From the NCBI RefSeq assembly GCF_003730295.1, contig NZ_QTSZ01000041.1:124001-188000 (forward strand): a stretch of DNA of 64,000 nt, written 5' to 3'. Below the pieces are notes generated by a model that made no database searches, had not been told where the DNA came from, and saw nothing but the letters and a program-made list of their open reading frames with translations. The DNA comes from Ornithinibacillus gellani (lineage in GTDB: Bacteria; Bacillota; Bacilli; Bacillales; Amphibacillaceae). Of this stretch, positions 1 through 8,458 are shown piece after piece. Made by a program: the position numbers and the translations under genes. Numbering within the stretch: the first letter of the stretch is position 1; every line of letters begins with the position of its first letter.

Positions 1-1
1 T

Positions 2-562
2 ACGCAGGTCAATACCTTTCACGGTTATTATCATGTGGACCATACGCGAGCTGCTGCCTTCATGCAAAGTATACACGCTGAAGCGAAAGACAGACATCAC
101 ACACTAACGATTCATCGAAAAGATTTTAAATGTTTATCACAGCAATCTGTTCAGGAGCTCATCCCAGCACAGGAACCGGCCTTTCAGCTACTGCATGACC
201 GAACATTTCCGAAAGCCTATTACAGCGGGGCAACCATTCTCACCCGACGCAATGAACAGCAAAAGATTTTTTATGCAGAAATAAACGGCAAACTAGCAGG
301 CTATGTCTATGTAGAGGGAAATCCAACTTTTCAGGAAGGCAATATCGAATTTATTGCTGTCGCCCCTGAATTTCGTGGGCAAGGCATTGGAACAAAGCTT
401 GTTCAGCGGGCATTGCAATTCTTATTTGACAACCTCCAAATCGAGGTTGTTACCTTATCTGTCATGGAACAGCTTTCGGGAGCTATCCAGCTGTATAAAC
501 GCGCAGGATTTCAAGAATCAAGCAAGCTCCAGCATTATATCGTGAACGTACAACTTGTCTAA
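2..562 (+). CDS. GNAT family N-acetyltransferase (5' end outside window)
   Basis: Acetyl-CoA-dependent N-acetyltransferase of unknown substrate, cytoplasmic. The frame is open from base 2, and the first possible start (GTG at 35) has no ribosome site, so the gene very likely begins upstream of the window. The C-terminal half is a GNAT domain: strand IEFIAVAPEFRG followed by the acetyl-CoA loop RGQGIGTKLV, then a closing YKRAGFQ segment. The N-terminal part resembles the extra domain of two-domain GNAT proteins but I cannot name it. The gene ends 17 bp before mpg and probably shares its transcript. Substrate cannot be predicted from sequence. Confidence 0.85.
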   Translation, partial: TQVNTFHGYYHVDHTRAAAFMQSIHAEAKDRHHTLTIHRKDFKCLSQQSVQELIPAQEPAFQLLHDRTFPKAYYSGATILTRRNEQQKIFYAEINGKLAGYVYVEGNPTFQEGNIEFIAVAPEFRGQGIGTKLVQRALQFLFDNLQIEVVTLSVMEQLSGAIQLYKRAGFQESSKLQHYIVNVQLV

Positions 563-579
563 AATGTAAGGAGGCTGGC

Positions 580-1167
580 ATGGACATCTATCAACCACTA
601 CCCGTCGACTTTTATCAGCAGGATACATTGGAACTGGCTAAATCTTTGATTGGCTGTATGCTTGTTCATGAAACAACTGCAGGAATTTCTGCAGGTGCCA
701 TCGTCGAAACAGAGGGATATCTAGGCGCAGCGGACAAGGCTGCACATGGGTTTAAATACCGGCATACGAAGCGTACTGAAGTCATGTTCGGTGCACCAGG
801 ACACGCATATACCCACACCATGCATACCCATTGCCTCATTAATGTTGTAAGTGGCGCAATCGGTGAACCGGAATCCGTACTGATTCGTGCCTTGGAGCCA
901 TTGACCGGGATAGACCTCATGCTGCAGCGCAGACCTGTGAACAAGCTTCCGCTACTAACCAATGGACCGGGGAAATTGACGAAAGCAATGGGCATTTCTA
1001 TGGCAGCCTACGGACATTCATTCTTACAGCCCCCCATTTGGATTGCCGTACCACGTGTAAAACCAAAGATAACGACTGGCAAGCGAATTGGTATTGATGG
1101 CTCTGGTGAAGCAAAGGATTACCCATACCGTTTCTGGGCAGCCAATCACCCATTTGTATCGAAATAA
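580..1167 (+). CDS. mpg: DNA-3-methyladenine glycosylase, Mpg/AAG family
   Basis: Monofunctional base-excision repair enzyme removing alkylated purines such as 3-methyladenine. The 195-residue protein matches the usual length of bacterial AAG-type glycosylases. Visible family signatures are LAKSLIGCMLVHE near the N-terminus, the catalytic-region IVETEGYLGAADKAAH (glutamate in VETE is the expected general base), then RTEVMFGAPGHAYTHTMHTHCLINVV and the late LTNGPGKLTKAMGI segment. AAGGAGG at 568-574 fixes the ATG at 580. It follows the GNAT gene by 17 bp. The stop codon runs straight into the 154-bp tandem repeat array, which may supply the transcript end. Confidence 0.95.
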   Translation: MDIYQPLPVDFYQQDTLELAKSLIGCMLVHETTAGISAGAIVETEGYLGAADKAAHGFKYRHTKRTEVMFGAPGHAYTHTMHTHCLINVVSGAIGEPESVLIRALEPLTGIDLMLQRRPVNKLPLLTNGPGKLTKAMGISMAAYGHSFLQPPIWIAVPRVKPKITTGKRIGIDGSGEAKDYPYRFWAANHPFVSK

Positions 1168-1627
1168 AGTGAAGCTTCAATCAGTGGGGCTTTTCGCACT
1201 TCCCCACTGATTGTTAGTTGAACCAATCGGGCCTTTACTGGCTGTTGATCCCACACTTACCATCTTGTTATCTACATAAATGCTTGAGGTGGGGGGCTTA
1301 CAGCCAGTTAATCTGTGATAAAGTGAAACTTCAATCAGTGGGGTTTTCGCACTTTCCCCACTGATTGTTAGTTGAACCAATCAGGCCTTTACTGGCTGTT
1401 GATCCCACACTTACCATCTTGTTATCTACATAAATACTTGATGTGGGGGGCTTACAGCCAGTTAATCTGTGATAAAGTGAAACTTCAATCAGTGGGGTTT
1501 TCGCACTTTCCCCACTGATTGTTAGTTGAACCAATCAGGCCTTTACTGGCTGTTGATCCCACACTTACCATGCTTGTTATCAACAAAAATTATTGATGTG
1601 GGGGGCTTACAGCCAGTTAATCTGCGA
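1166..1627. repeat. Three 154-bp tandem repeats with nested inverted repeats
   Basis: Units begin at 1166, 1320 and 1474, an exact 154-bp offset, and the third decays after about 1627. Copies 2 and 3 are almost identical; copy 1 differs by scattered substitutions. Each unit holds two inverted repeats: CAATCAGTGGGG with CCCCACTGATTG (12-bp arms, 12-nt loop), and a longer stem with outer arms ACTGGCTG and CAGCCAGT and an inner CCCACA/TGTGGG pair. A minus-strand frame is open inside each unit, but 154 is not a multiple of three, so the frame does not continue between units and there is no ribosome site. I treat the array as non-coding structured DNA or RNA. Confidence 0.9.
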
Positions 1628-1702
1628 AAAACCAGATGCACTTTTTCTTCTCCCCTCCATATGCTAGTAAGTAGGCAGATTACACAGGAGGGAGAGGATC
1701 CT

Positions 1703-1960
1703 ATGGCAGAACAGCTAGAAAGCTTGCTGACCAAAACCCCTGAAGAAGGCTTTCAATTAGCTGTAAAGCTGGCACAAAAAGGAGTAGAAGTTACCCAGCC
1801 ATCCGCAGCAATTCGGAAAAGGCTTCGACCGATTTACTCAGAAAATGCCAATAGCCTCATTCATGCATCGGAAGTAATAGCCATCCAATTCCAAACCGTT
1901 GCAGCAGCTAATAATTACTGGAAAAAATCAAAACCGAAAAAAAAGCACAACAGAAAATGA
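1703..1960 (+). CDS. Small protein of unknown function, paralogue A
   Basis: 85-residue protein that I do not recognise. ATG at 1703 is preceded by AGGAGGGA at 1687-1694 with good spacing; the longer open frame upstream runs through the 154-bp repeats and is discarded. It is paralogous to the next gene (2088-2312): both share a GF(Q/E)LA block, KLRP or RLRP near the middle, and the C-terminal FQTVAAANNYWK. This copy has an extra lysine-rich tail (KSKPKKKHNRK), which could suit nucleic-acid binding, but that is only inference. No signal peptide or membrane segment is visible. A strong terminator follows. Confidence 0.75.
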   Translation: MAEQLESLLTKTPEEGFQLAVKLAQKGVEVTQPSAAIRKRLRPIYSENANSLIHASEVIAIQFQTVAAANNYWKKSKPKKKHNRK

Positions 1961-1972
1961 TTTTTCCCATCA

Positions 1973-2007
1973 AAAAAAGAGCAGAAGCTTAAACTGCTCT
2001 TTTTTGC
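1973..2007 (+). terminator. Rho-independent terminator after paralogue A
   Basis: Stem AAAAAAGAGCAG pairing with CTGCTCTTTTTT around an 11-nt loop, ending in a T run. It separates the two paralogous small genes, so each is probably transcribed from its own promoter. Confidence 0.9.
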
Positions 2008-2014
2008 GTGAAAA

Positions 2015-2058
2015 CAGTGACAATTATCACTGAATAGTTTGTACATACCATCTATAAT
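2015..2058 (+). promoter_or_regulatory. Putative promoter and palindromic operator of paralogue B
   Basis: A perfect inverted repeat CAGTGA-6 bp-TCACTG lies at 2015-2032, followed by a consensus -10 box TATAAT at 2053-2058. The matching -35 position (2030-2035, CTGAAT) is poor and overlaps the palindrome, which would suit control by a DNA-binding protein. The regulator is unknown. Confidence 0.5.
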
Positions 2059-2087
2059 AAACATATTGTATGAAAGGGGATGAGATG

Positions 2088-2312
2088 ATGGCAGATTGGC
2101 TGACAAGCCTGCAAACGGAGACGCCACAACAGGGATTTGAACTTGCGATTACGCTGGCCAGAAAAGGGGTAGGATATACCCAGCCTGACCCAGAGGTTCG
2201 TGAAAAGCTTAGACCCACCTATGCTGAGGATGCAGATAGCCTCACATTTGCTTCCCACGTCATCGCAACACATTTTCAGACCGTTGCAGCAGCAAATAAT
2301 TATTGGAAATGA
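2088..2312 (+). CDS. Small protein of unknown function, paralogue B
   Basis: 74-residue protein paralogous to 1703-1960, with the same FQTVAAANNYWK ending and no basic tail. Three in-frame starts exist (2070, 2085, 2088). I choose 2088 because MADWL then aligns with MAEQL of the paralogue and the AAGGGGA stretch at 2074-2080 is well placed; 2085 is equally possible. No membrane segment or known motif is seen. The duplicated pair with separate terminators suggests related but separately controlled functions. I cannot propose a biochemical role. Confidence 0.7.
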   Translation: MADWLTSLQTETPQQGFELAITLARKGVGYTQPDPEVREKLRPTYAEDADSLTFASHVIATHFQTVAAANNYWK

Positions 2313-2350
2313 TTGAATGTAAGTTATGCTGAACAAAATGAGATACACTA

Positions 2351-2395
2351 AAAAATAAACGTTTGGACTACGACCTACCAAACGTTTATTTTTTT
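2351..2395 (+). terminator. Terminator after paralogue B
   Basis: AAATAAACGTTTGG pairs with CCAAACGTTTATTT around an 11-nt loop and is followed by further Ts. A long open frame that starts with TTG at 2363 lies inside this stem, which argues against that frame being a gene. Confidence 0.9.
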
Positions 2396-2405
2396 GATGG
2401 AGTGG

Positions 2406-2425
2406 AAATCGGCCACTGCCGATTT
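2406..2425. repeat. Dispersed hairpin (AAATCGGC type), left flank of the 21-bp array
   Basis: Perfect arms AAATCGGC (2406-2413) and GCCGATTT (2418-2425) with a CACT loop. The same design recurs at 39808, 63507 and, as a G-rich variant, at several other places. It lies 13 bp before the first 21-bp unit. Confidence 0.8.
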
Positions 2426-2437
2426 ATTCCCCTGCAG

Positions 2438-3634
2438 GCATGCGACTTTGTGGATGAGGCATGCGACTTTACCGCCAGGGCATGCGACTTTCACGCCGGA
2501 GCATGCGACTTTCGCGCCAAGGCATGCGACTTTTACGCCGGAGCATGCGACTTCAGCGCCGGAGCATGCGACTTTCACGCTGGGGCATGCGACTTTCACG
2601 CTGGGGCATGCGACTTTCACGCCGGGGCATGCGACTTCAGCGCCGGGGCATGCGACTTTACCGCCGAGGCATGCGACTTCTACGCCGGAGCATGCGACTT
2701 CAGCGCCGGGGCATGCGACTTTCACGCCGGAGCATGCGACTTCTACGCCGGAGCATGCGACTTTCATGCCGAGGCATGCGACTTCCTCCCCGGAGCATAC
2801 GACTTTCACGCCGGGGCATGCGACTTTCACGCCGAGGCATGCGACTTCAGCGCCAAGGCATGCGACTTCTACGCCAAGGCATGCGACTTCCGGGCCGGGG
2901 CATGCGACTTCTACGCTGGAGCATGCGACTTTCATGCCGAGGCATGCGACTTCCTCCCCGGAGCATGCGACTTTCACACCGTGGCATGCGACTTTCACGC
3001 CGGGGCATGCGACTTTCACGCCGGGGCATGCGACTTTCGCTCCAAGGCATGCGACTTCAGCGCCGGAGCATGCGACTTTCGCGCCAAGGCATGCGACTTC
3101 AGCGCCAGGGCATGCGACTTCAGCGCCAAGGCATGCGACTTCCGGGCCGGGGCATGCGACTTTCACGCCGGAGCATGCGACTTTCACGCCGGGGCATGCG
3201 ACTTTTACGCCGGGGCATGCGACTTTCACGCCGGGGCATGCGACTTTCACGCCAAGGCATGCGACTTCTACGCCGAGGCATGCGACTTTCACGCCGGGGC
3301 ATGCGACTTTCACGCCGAGGCATGCGACTTCTACGCCGAAGCATGCGACTTTCACGCCGGGGCATGCGACTTCTACACTGGAGCATGCGACTTTCATGCC
3401 GAGGCATGCGACTTCCAGGCCAAGGCATGCGACTTCCGGGCCAGGGCATGCGACTTTACCGCCGGAGCATGCGACTTTCACGCCGGGGCATGCGACTTTC
3501 ACGCCGGGGCATGCGACTTCTACACTGGAGCATGCGACTTTCATGCCGAGGCATGCGACTTCCAGGCCAAGGCATGCGACTTCCGGGCCAGGGCATGCAA
3601 CTTCAGCGCCAAGGCATGCGACTCGGCAGGAATC
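2438..3634. repeat. Giant 21-bp tandem array, 57 units
   Basis: The core GCATGCGACTT recurs from 2438 to 3614 in exact 21-bp register: 56 intervals with no insertion or deletion. The remaining bases vary around TCACGCCGGG, TCTACGCCGGA or TCAGCGCCAAG. A few cores are mutated, for example GCATACGAC near 2807 and GCATGCAAC near 3593. The array is clearly richer in GC than its surroundings. Because 21 is a multiple of three and no unit holds a stop, long frames are open on both strands (7-residue units such as ACDFHAG or ATFTPGH). None has a plausible ribosome site and the longest begins inside a terminator, so I call the array non-coding. 21 bp is two helical turns, so every core faces the same side of the DNA. 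Confidence 0.95.
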
Positions 3635-3650
3635 GGCTTTGGCCGTTTCC
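3629..3650. repeat. Dispersed hairpin at the right end of the 21-bp array
   Basis: GGAATCGGC (3629-3637) pairs with GCCGTTTCC (3642-3650) with one mismatch, followed by the ATCC seen after other copies. Together with the hairpin at 2406 it brackets the 57-unit array. Confidence 0.65.
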
Positions 3651-3821
3651 ATCCTTATCCAAAGGGAACTCTATCGAATATGAGTTAGGTTTCCGTTCCT
3701 CACAACTTTAGCTATTCCGTGTGCGGCGCAAATTGGTGTAATCCACGCAAGATAGATGATGACCATTCAAAGCATTAAATAAGTTTTTTCTTACTTTGCA
3801 ATGGGACGTACTACTATCTCC

Positions 3822-5903
3822 CTACGTACGATTCCAAAACCGTTGTTTAGCTACAGCTTTTACAAACTCGGAAGCAAACTGTGGATTATTATTCGCAAAA
3901 ATAACTCCGGCCAGATTATTGCCTTTGGATGTATGAATATATGGCTGACCAGATGTTGCTACACCTATTGGCTTATAATGCTTATATGCATCACCGACGT
4001 ATTCCATGATATTACGGTTGAATGAAGCTTGATTCTCCACATCTCCACCAACCACGTAAAAGGAATCATACAGCACAGAATAAGTAGAGGTAAAAATTTG
4101 ATCAACCTTTAATCTAGTGCCATCATCTCCGACAACATCTCCTAACGCTTCACTTACAATATGGATAAATGCGCCTGCTTCCTTTAAGGCATGAAGTGCT
4201 TGGTTCACTTCTCTTGCTGGAAAATCATTACCTATGAGAACAGCAACCTTTTGTGTATAAGCGGAAAACACTGTGTTTTGCATGCTTAAGGCCGGTGAAC
4301 TTTTTGATACAGCTACTTGCGGACCTTTTGGTGGATTCACCCCAATATTTTCTGCAATAGTTGTAGCCATTCCGGTATCCACATTTCCAAACATATCCAC
4401 TACCTTTTGTCTTACCGATTTACTCTTAACATATCCCAAATGGAAAATAAATGTTTCGACAGTATGCTGTTTTTCCACATCTGTTAAGCTATTCCAATAC
4501 AGTCTTGGCTGTCTGAAGAAGTCACGGAATGAATCACTTGGCCGCTCCCTTGTCACATGGCCTTCCACCTCTTCCGGATAATGGGTAAACCCGCCTTCTT
4601 TAGGTGGCACCTCTGCAGGTGTATTACCAGCTAAAGCATTTTTATGGTAGTTAACTGAATCTACATCTATTCGGTATCTTGAATAACTATCACGCAAATT
4701 GTAATTCGTTTCAACAATCGGCTGATTGACTGGAATTTCGTTAATATTCCCTGTTCCTAGTCGATGATAATCCGTATCTCGATAAGCAAATGAACGTCCC
4801 TGCAAGACAGGGTCATTTGTAAAATCAATGCCTGGCACAAGTGTAGATGGATCAAAGGAGGATTGCTCTTCCTCCGCAAAATGATTATCAACCAAACGAT
4901 TCAAGGTAAGCTTACCAATTAGCTCCACTGGAATAACTTCCTCCGGCCACAGCTTGGTATCATCTAAAATATCAAAATCATACTTAAATTGATCCTTTTC
5001 CTCAATTAATTGCACCCCAAGCTCATATTCCGGATAAGCACCTCTTTCAATTGCCTCATGCAAATCCCTGCGATGGTAATCTGGGTCAACACCACCAATT
5101 ATATTTGCTTCATCAATCAACAGGGAATGCATACCAAGTAGCGGCTTCCAAACAAACCGAACAAAGGTTGACTTGCCCGCCTCATTAATGAAACGAAACG
5201 TGTTAACCGGATAACCTTCCATCATCCGCCAGCTTCTTGGTCGTCCGCGGTCAGACATTAACCACATAATAAAATGGGCAATCTCCTGATTACTGGAAAT
5301 ATAATCCCACGTATTATCATGTGCAATTGTCGCTTGTGGCACCCCTGTGCGCGGATTCGGTTTTACGGCATGAACAAAGTCAGCAAATTTCATTGCATCC
5401 ATCACCGCAAACACAGCAAAAGAAAGGGCGAGCATATCATAGTTACCTTCCTGCGTATAAAACTTGGTCGCAAAACCACGAATATCAATGGCCGTATCCT
5501 TGGATCCCATACTCCCAATGAAATTAGAAAAACGAACGAAAACAGGTGTCTTCGTACCCGGTTCCTGCAAAAAATGCGCCCTCGTGACGTGTTTCATGGA
5601 TTTGTACAGTTCAAACTCTCCGTACGCCCCATCTCCTCTGGCATGAACTACCTTTTCCGGAATCCGCTCTCGATTAAAATGCGACTGCTTCTTATAGAAA
5701 TGAAAATCTTGAAATAACGTTGGTCCGCGCTTCCCTGCCCGCAACGACCACTCGTCATTGGATATTTTCATCCCAGCGTCACTCGTTAGCTTCTTGCCCT
5801 TTCCGGTATTCTGCCTCCGATACTGCTCCAGCTGCTCACTCTTTTCATCCTGACCAGACTGCTGCCTATCCCGCTTCTTCCCCTTATCATCATCCTGATG
5901 CAC
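3822..5903 (-). CDS. katE: KatE-like large-subunit catalase with non-canonical active site
   Basis: Large catalase of the clade that includes Bacillus subtilis KatE, 693 residues, with the C-terminal DJ-1/PfpI-like domain (about 560-693) typical of long catalases. The distal histidine (H87 in VVHARGDGAYG), the serine of VRFS (S126) and the proximal haem tyrosine (Y374 in RSFAYRDTD, with R370) are present. The usual distal asparagine block DLVGNN(T/M)PVFF is replaced by DMLALSFAVFA at 156-166, so neither Asn of the NN pair remains. The neighbouring sequence aligns without gaps, which makes a frameshift unlikely. GTG at 5903 is supported by GGAGG eight bases upstream. It may be a slow catalase, or a haem protein with another activity. 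Confidence 0.9.
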   Translation of the reverse strand: MHQDDDKGKKRDRQQSGQDEKSEQLEQYRRQNTGKGKKLTSDAGMKISNDEWSLRAGKRGPTLFQDFHFYKKQSHFNRERIPEKVVHARGDGAYGEFELYKSMKHVTRAHFLQEPGTKTPVFVRFSNFIGSMGSKDTAIDIRGFATKFYTQEGNYDMLALSFAVFAVMDAMKFADFVHAVKPNPRTGVPQATIAHDNTWDYISSNQEIAHFIMWLMSDRGRPRSWRMMEGYPVNTFRFINEAGKSTFVRFVWKPLLGMHSLLIDEANIIGGVDPDYHRRDLHEAIERGAYPEYELGVQLIEEKDQFKYDFDILDDTKLWPEEVIPVELIGKLTLNRLVDNHFAEEEQSSFDPSTLVPGIDFTNDPVLQGRSFAYRDTDYHRLGTGNINEIPVNQPIVETNYNLRDSYSRYRIDVDSVNYHKNALAGNTPAEVPPKEGGFTHYPEEVEGHVTRERPSDSFRDFFRQPRLYWNSLTDVEKQHTVETFIFHLGYVKSKSVRQKVVDMFGNVDTGMATTIAENIGVNPPKGPQVAVSKSSPALSMQNTVFSAYTQKVAVLIGNDFPAREVNQALHALKEAGAFIHIVSEALGDVVGDDGTRLKVDQIFTSTYSVLYDSFYVVGGDVENQASFNRNIMEYVGDAYKHYKPIGVATSGQPYIHTSKGNNLAGVIFANNNPQFASEFVKAVAKQRFWNRT

Positions 5904-5997
5904 ATTATCACCCTCCTGGCCTCATGATCATTTGCTCCATATAGAACATATGAGAGAGGACGGGTGGATATGCTTGATTCGTTATAAATACATAATA

Positions 5998-6024
5998 AAA
6001 AGCCGTGACATGTTTACGACTTTT
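5998..6024 (-). terminator. Probable terminator of the HExxH peptidase gene
   Basis: AAAAGCCGT and ACGACTTTT form a stem with one G-T-type mismatch; on the minus strand it is followed by a T-rich stretch before the catalase promoter region. Confidence 0.55.
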
Positions 6025-6034
6025 ATGGTTATTC

Positions 6035-6796
6035 CTATAAATTACTCCCTTCCAAAATATCCTCCACATCAAAAAATGCCGTTAATGGCTCCTGCTTCCC
6101 GTTCCGATGCCATGTATGATATGCCTGAAAGGCCGCATGAACATCCCCGTTGTATTTCACCTCAACCAGATGCTTGACTGTCAAAAAACTGCGCCAGTAT
6201 TCAAACATAATACTCGATAGACTTTCTGTATAGCTCCCAGCACCAAAATCATTCAGCGACCTACCACCATATTGGGATTGAAAGACAGAAACCAGCTTTG
6301 ATTCTACCTCGGTACATTTTGCAAATGCCTGGCTACTTAACAAATGCTTTCGAGGTAAATACTCACACATTCCCTCTTCAAACCAAATACTGTACGCGTA
6401 GTCATCATCAAATTCATCTAAAAATAAATCGGAGTGGTGGGTTAGTTCGTGGGCAGCAATGGTTGCTATATGTATGATTGAAAGTTCCTCATAATATCTT
6501 TGTATGTCAGGCAAGTCTTTGTTGTCCAATTGTTTTACAAAAAGCTCTTGCCAGCTTGCTACATCTGGGGACATATAAATAACATCATTGTTCGTGAATG
6601 CTGGGATCGGAACGCTCGAGAAGAAGGTCGTCGCCAGCTCTTCCGTTGTCCAAATACATGCCCGCGGTACTTCCTTCAATTCATAATGCTGTTCCATGAT
6701 TTTCTGGTAATCATCAAGCACAGCCTTTATCTCTTTAACATCTTTTCTTAAATTCTCAAACGTGATTACATCTTCAAAAGCGTAAATATGCTTCAT
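6035..6796 (-). CDS. Putative zinc metallopeptidase (HExxH gluzincin-like)
   Basis: 253-residue cytoplasmic protein without signal peptide. The zinc-binding motif HELTH is at 116-120 and a downstream acidic segment WFEEGMCEY at 138-146 supplies a likely third zinc ligand (E140 or E141), the arrangement of gluzincin peptidases. This matches a group of poorly described Firmicutes proteins related to Clp-like or minor metallopeptidases; I cannot assign a family name with certainty. It is convergent with nothing and divergent from the aldolase gene. Substrate is unknown. Confidence 0.75.
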   Translation of the reverse strand: MKHIYAFEDVITFENLRKDVKEIKAVLDDYQKIMEQHYELKEVPRACIWTTEELATTFFSSVPIPAFTNNDVIYMSPDVASWQELFVKQLDNKDLPDIQRYYEELSIIHIATIAAHELTHHSDLFLDEFDDDYAYSIWFEEGMCEYLPRKHLLSSQAFAKCTEVESKLVSVFQSQYGGRSLNDFGAGSYTESLSSIMFEYWRSFLTVKHLVEVKYNGDVHAAFQAYHTWHRNGKQEPLTAFFDVEDILEGSNL

Positions 6797-6972
6797 CTCA
6801 ATCTCCTCACTTTGTCTCCATTATCAGATTCTGCTATTTTTCAACCCTTCAGACAAACGTATATTTACTTTTAATGCTACAATAAAAGTGGCAGGTTTGC
6901 TTCAATTTCTTTCAAAAAGAGGATGTTCATACTTTTGGAGCAGTCTCAAAAATAGTAAAAGGAGTGGATACA

Positions 6973-7857
6973 ATGCAAGAACAAGCATTTGAGAAAATCA
7001 AGCATGGCAAAGGATTTATCGCAGCCCTGGATCAAAGTGGCGGCAGTACACCAAAAGCTTTAGCTGCCTATGGTGTTTCCGAGGATGCATATTCCAATGA
7101 GGATGAAATGTTCAAACTAGTGCATGACATGCGGACAAGAATTATCACTTCCCCGGCCTTTGACTCTGAGAAGATTTTGGGAGCCATACTATTTGAACAG
7201 ACAATGGATAGTAAAATTGAAGGAAAATACACAGCCGATTATTTAGCTGACGTAAAAGGCATTGTTCCCTTTCTAAAAGTAGACAAGGGATTAGCGGAAG
7301 AATCCAATGGTGTGCAGCTCATGAAGCCTATCCCGGATTTGGATGCACTGCTAAAGCGTGCAAATGAACGTCATATTTTCGGAACAAAAATGCGTTCCGT
7401 TATTAAACATGCCAATGAAGAAGGAATCAAAGCCGTTGTGGATCAACAATTTGAAATCGGCAAGCAGATTATCGCTGCTGGCCTAGTACCAATCATAGAA
7501 CCTGAAGTAGACATCCATAGCGCAGAAAAAGTCGCATGTGAGGACTTACTGAAGGCAGAAATACTTCGGCATTTGGATGCATTAGACAGCGATCAAAATG
7601 TGATGCTTAAGCTATCTATACCAACTGAGGTTAATCTATATAAAGAATTAATTGATCATCCGCGCGTCGTCCGGGTTGTTGCACTTTCCGGTGGCTATTC
7701 AACCGATGAAGCAAATAAAAAGCTAAAGGCAAATGACGGACTGATCGCTAGCTTTTCCAGAGCATTGAGTCAGGATTTAAATGTAAATCAATCTGACTCA
7801 GCATTCAACGACACCTTAGCAAAAGCAGTCGACTCTATTTATGAAGCGTCAATCTAA
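6973..7857 (+). CDS. fda: Fructose-bisphosphate aldolase, class I
   Basis: Schiff-base aldolase splitting fructose 1,6-bisphosphate into dihydroxyacetone phosphate and glyceraldehyde 3-phosphate in glycolysis and gluconeogenesis. The 294-residue sequence is very close in layout to the Staphylococcus class I enzyme: [17 protein letters not shown] at 14-30, LFEQTMD, FLKVDKG, and the active-site lysine K213 in [14 protein letters not shown] at 6973 is preferred over the in-frame GTG at 6964, because that GTG overlaps the ribosome site AAAGGAG (6958-6964). It is a single-gene unit with its own terminator. Confidence 0.95.
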   Translation: MQEQAFEKIKHGKGFIAALDQSGGSTPKALAAYGVSEDAYSNEDEMFKLVHDMRTRIITSPAFDSEKILGAILFEQTMDSKIEGKYTADYLADVKGIVPFLKVDKGLAEESNGVQLMKPIPDLDALLKRANERHIFGTKMRSVIKHANEEGIKAVVDQQFEIGKQIIAAGLVPIIEPEVDIHSAEKVACEDLLKAEILRHLDALDSDQNVMLKLSIPTEVNLYKELIDHPRVVRVVALSGGYSTDEANKKLKANDGLIASFSRALSQDLNVNQSDSAFNDTLAKAVDSIYEASI

Positions 7858-7865
7858 ACAAAGAA

Positions 7866-7905
7866 ACCGAGCATCGGAAATTACTCTCCTTTGCTCGGTT
7901 GTTTT
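7866..7905 (+). terminator. Terminator between fda and the FMN reductase gene
   Basis: AACCGAGCA pairs with TGCTCGGTT, followed by GTTTTA on the plus strand. It lies between two converging genes and can serve both. Confidence 0.8.
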
Positions 7906-7909
7906 ATGA

Positions 7910-8458
7910 TCATTGATGACGTTTGATCCAGGCAACAAATTCATCGACAAATGTTTGTAAAAAGGCGGCAGTTCCTTCATTGGCAATTTTTCCATCGTCA
8001 TCAAATAATGCAGCTGTATTGGCAATATATGCTTCAGGCTGTTGCAACGTTGGCATATTTAAGCTCACCAAGGACTGCCTTAAATGATGGTTGGCACCAA
8101 ATCCACTCAAATTCCCCGGCGACTGACTCACAACCGCTGCGGGCAACCCTGCCCAAACACTGGAAGCCTTCGGACGCGAGCCTACATCGATGGCATTTTT
8201 TAGTACACCTGGTACGGAACGATTGTATTCCGGTGTCACAAATAACACCGCATCCATATCCTTCATCTCTTCACGAAAATCTTGGACCTCTTTAGGTATT
8301 TCACCTTCATCATCAAAATCCTGATTATAAAAAGGAAGCTTGCTAATATCGACAAATACCGGCTCAACATCCTTAGGCAGCATTTCTGCCAAATTATTTG
8401 CCAACAATTTTGAATAAGCCGCCTTACGCAAACTACCAACTAAAATAGCCACTTTCAT
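7910..8458 (-). CDS. NADPH-dependent FMN reductase (flavodoxin-like fold)
   Basis: 182-residue member of the NADPH-dependent FMN reductase family (ChrR/azoreductase-like), probably reducing FMN, quinones or similar electrophiles in the cytoplasm. The phosphate-binding loop VGSLRKAAYSK is at 8-18 and the family signature FVTPEYNRSVPGVLKNAID at 73-91. I place the start at 8458 (MKVAILVGS), preceded by AAAGGGGA; the longer frame to 8521 adds a tail without a ribosome site. Physiological substrate is unknown. Confidence 0.88.
   Translation of the reverse strand: MKVAILVGSLRKAAYSKLLANNLAEMLPKDVEPVFVDISKLPFYNQDFDDEGEIPKEVQDFREEMKDMDAVLFVTPEYNRSVPGVLKNAIDVGSRPKASSVWAGLPAAVVSQSPGNLSGFGANHHLRQSLVSLNMPTLQQPEAYIANTAALFDDDGKIANEGTAAFLQTFVDEFVAWIKRHQ

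Noticed and set aside
1177-1734. Minus-strand frames in the 154-bp repeats
   Set aside because: The 154-bp period breaks the frame between copies, and the frames have no ribosome site.
2438-3634. CRISPR array
   Set aside because: Unit length is 21 bp, the variable part is only about ten bases and is drawn from a few recurring versions, and there are no cas genes.
2363-3711. Five overlapping open frames of 400 or more codons across the 21-bp array, with 7-residue units such as ACDFHAG
   Set aside because: Any stop-free 21-bp repeat opens several frames on both strands. The longest starts with TTG inside a terminator stem, none has a ribosome site, and variation between units does not favour synonymous changes in one frame.
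6964-6972. GTG start three codons upstream for the aldolase
   Set aside because: The GTG overlaps the ribosome site AAAGGAG that serves the ATG at 6973; the same reasoning excludes GTG 54877 for ahpF.
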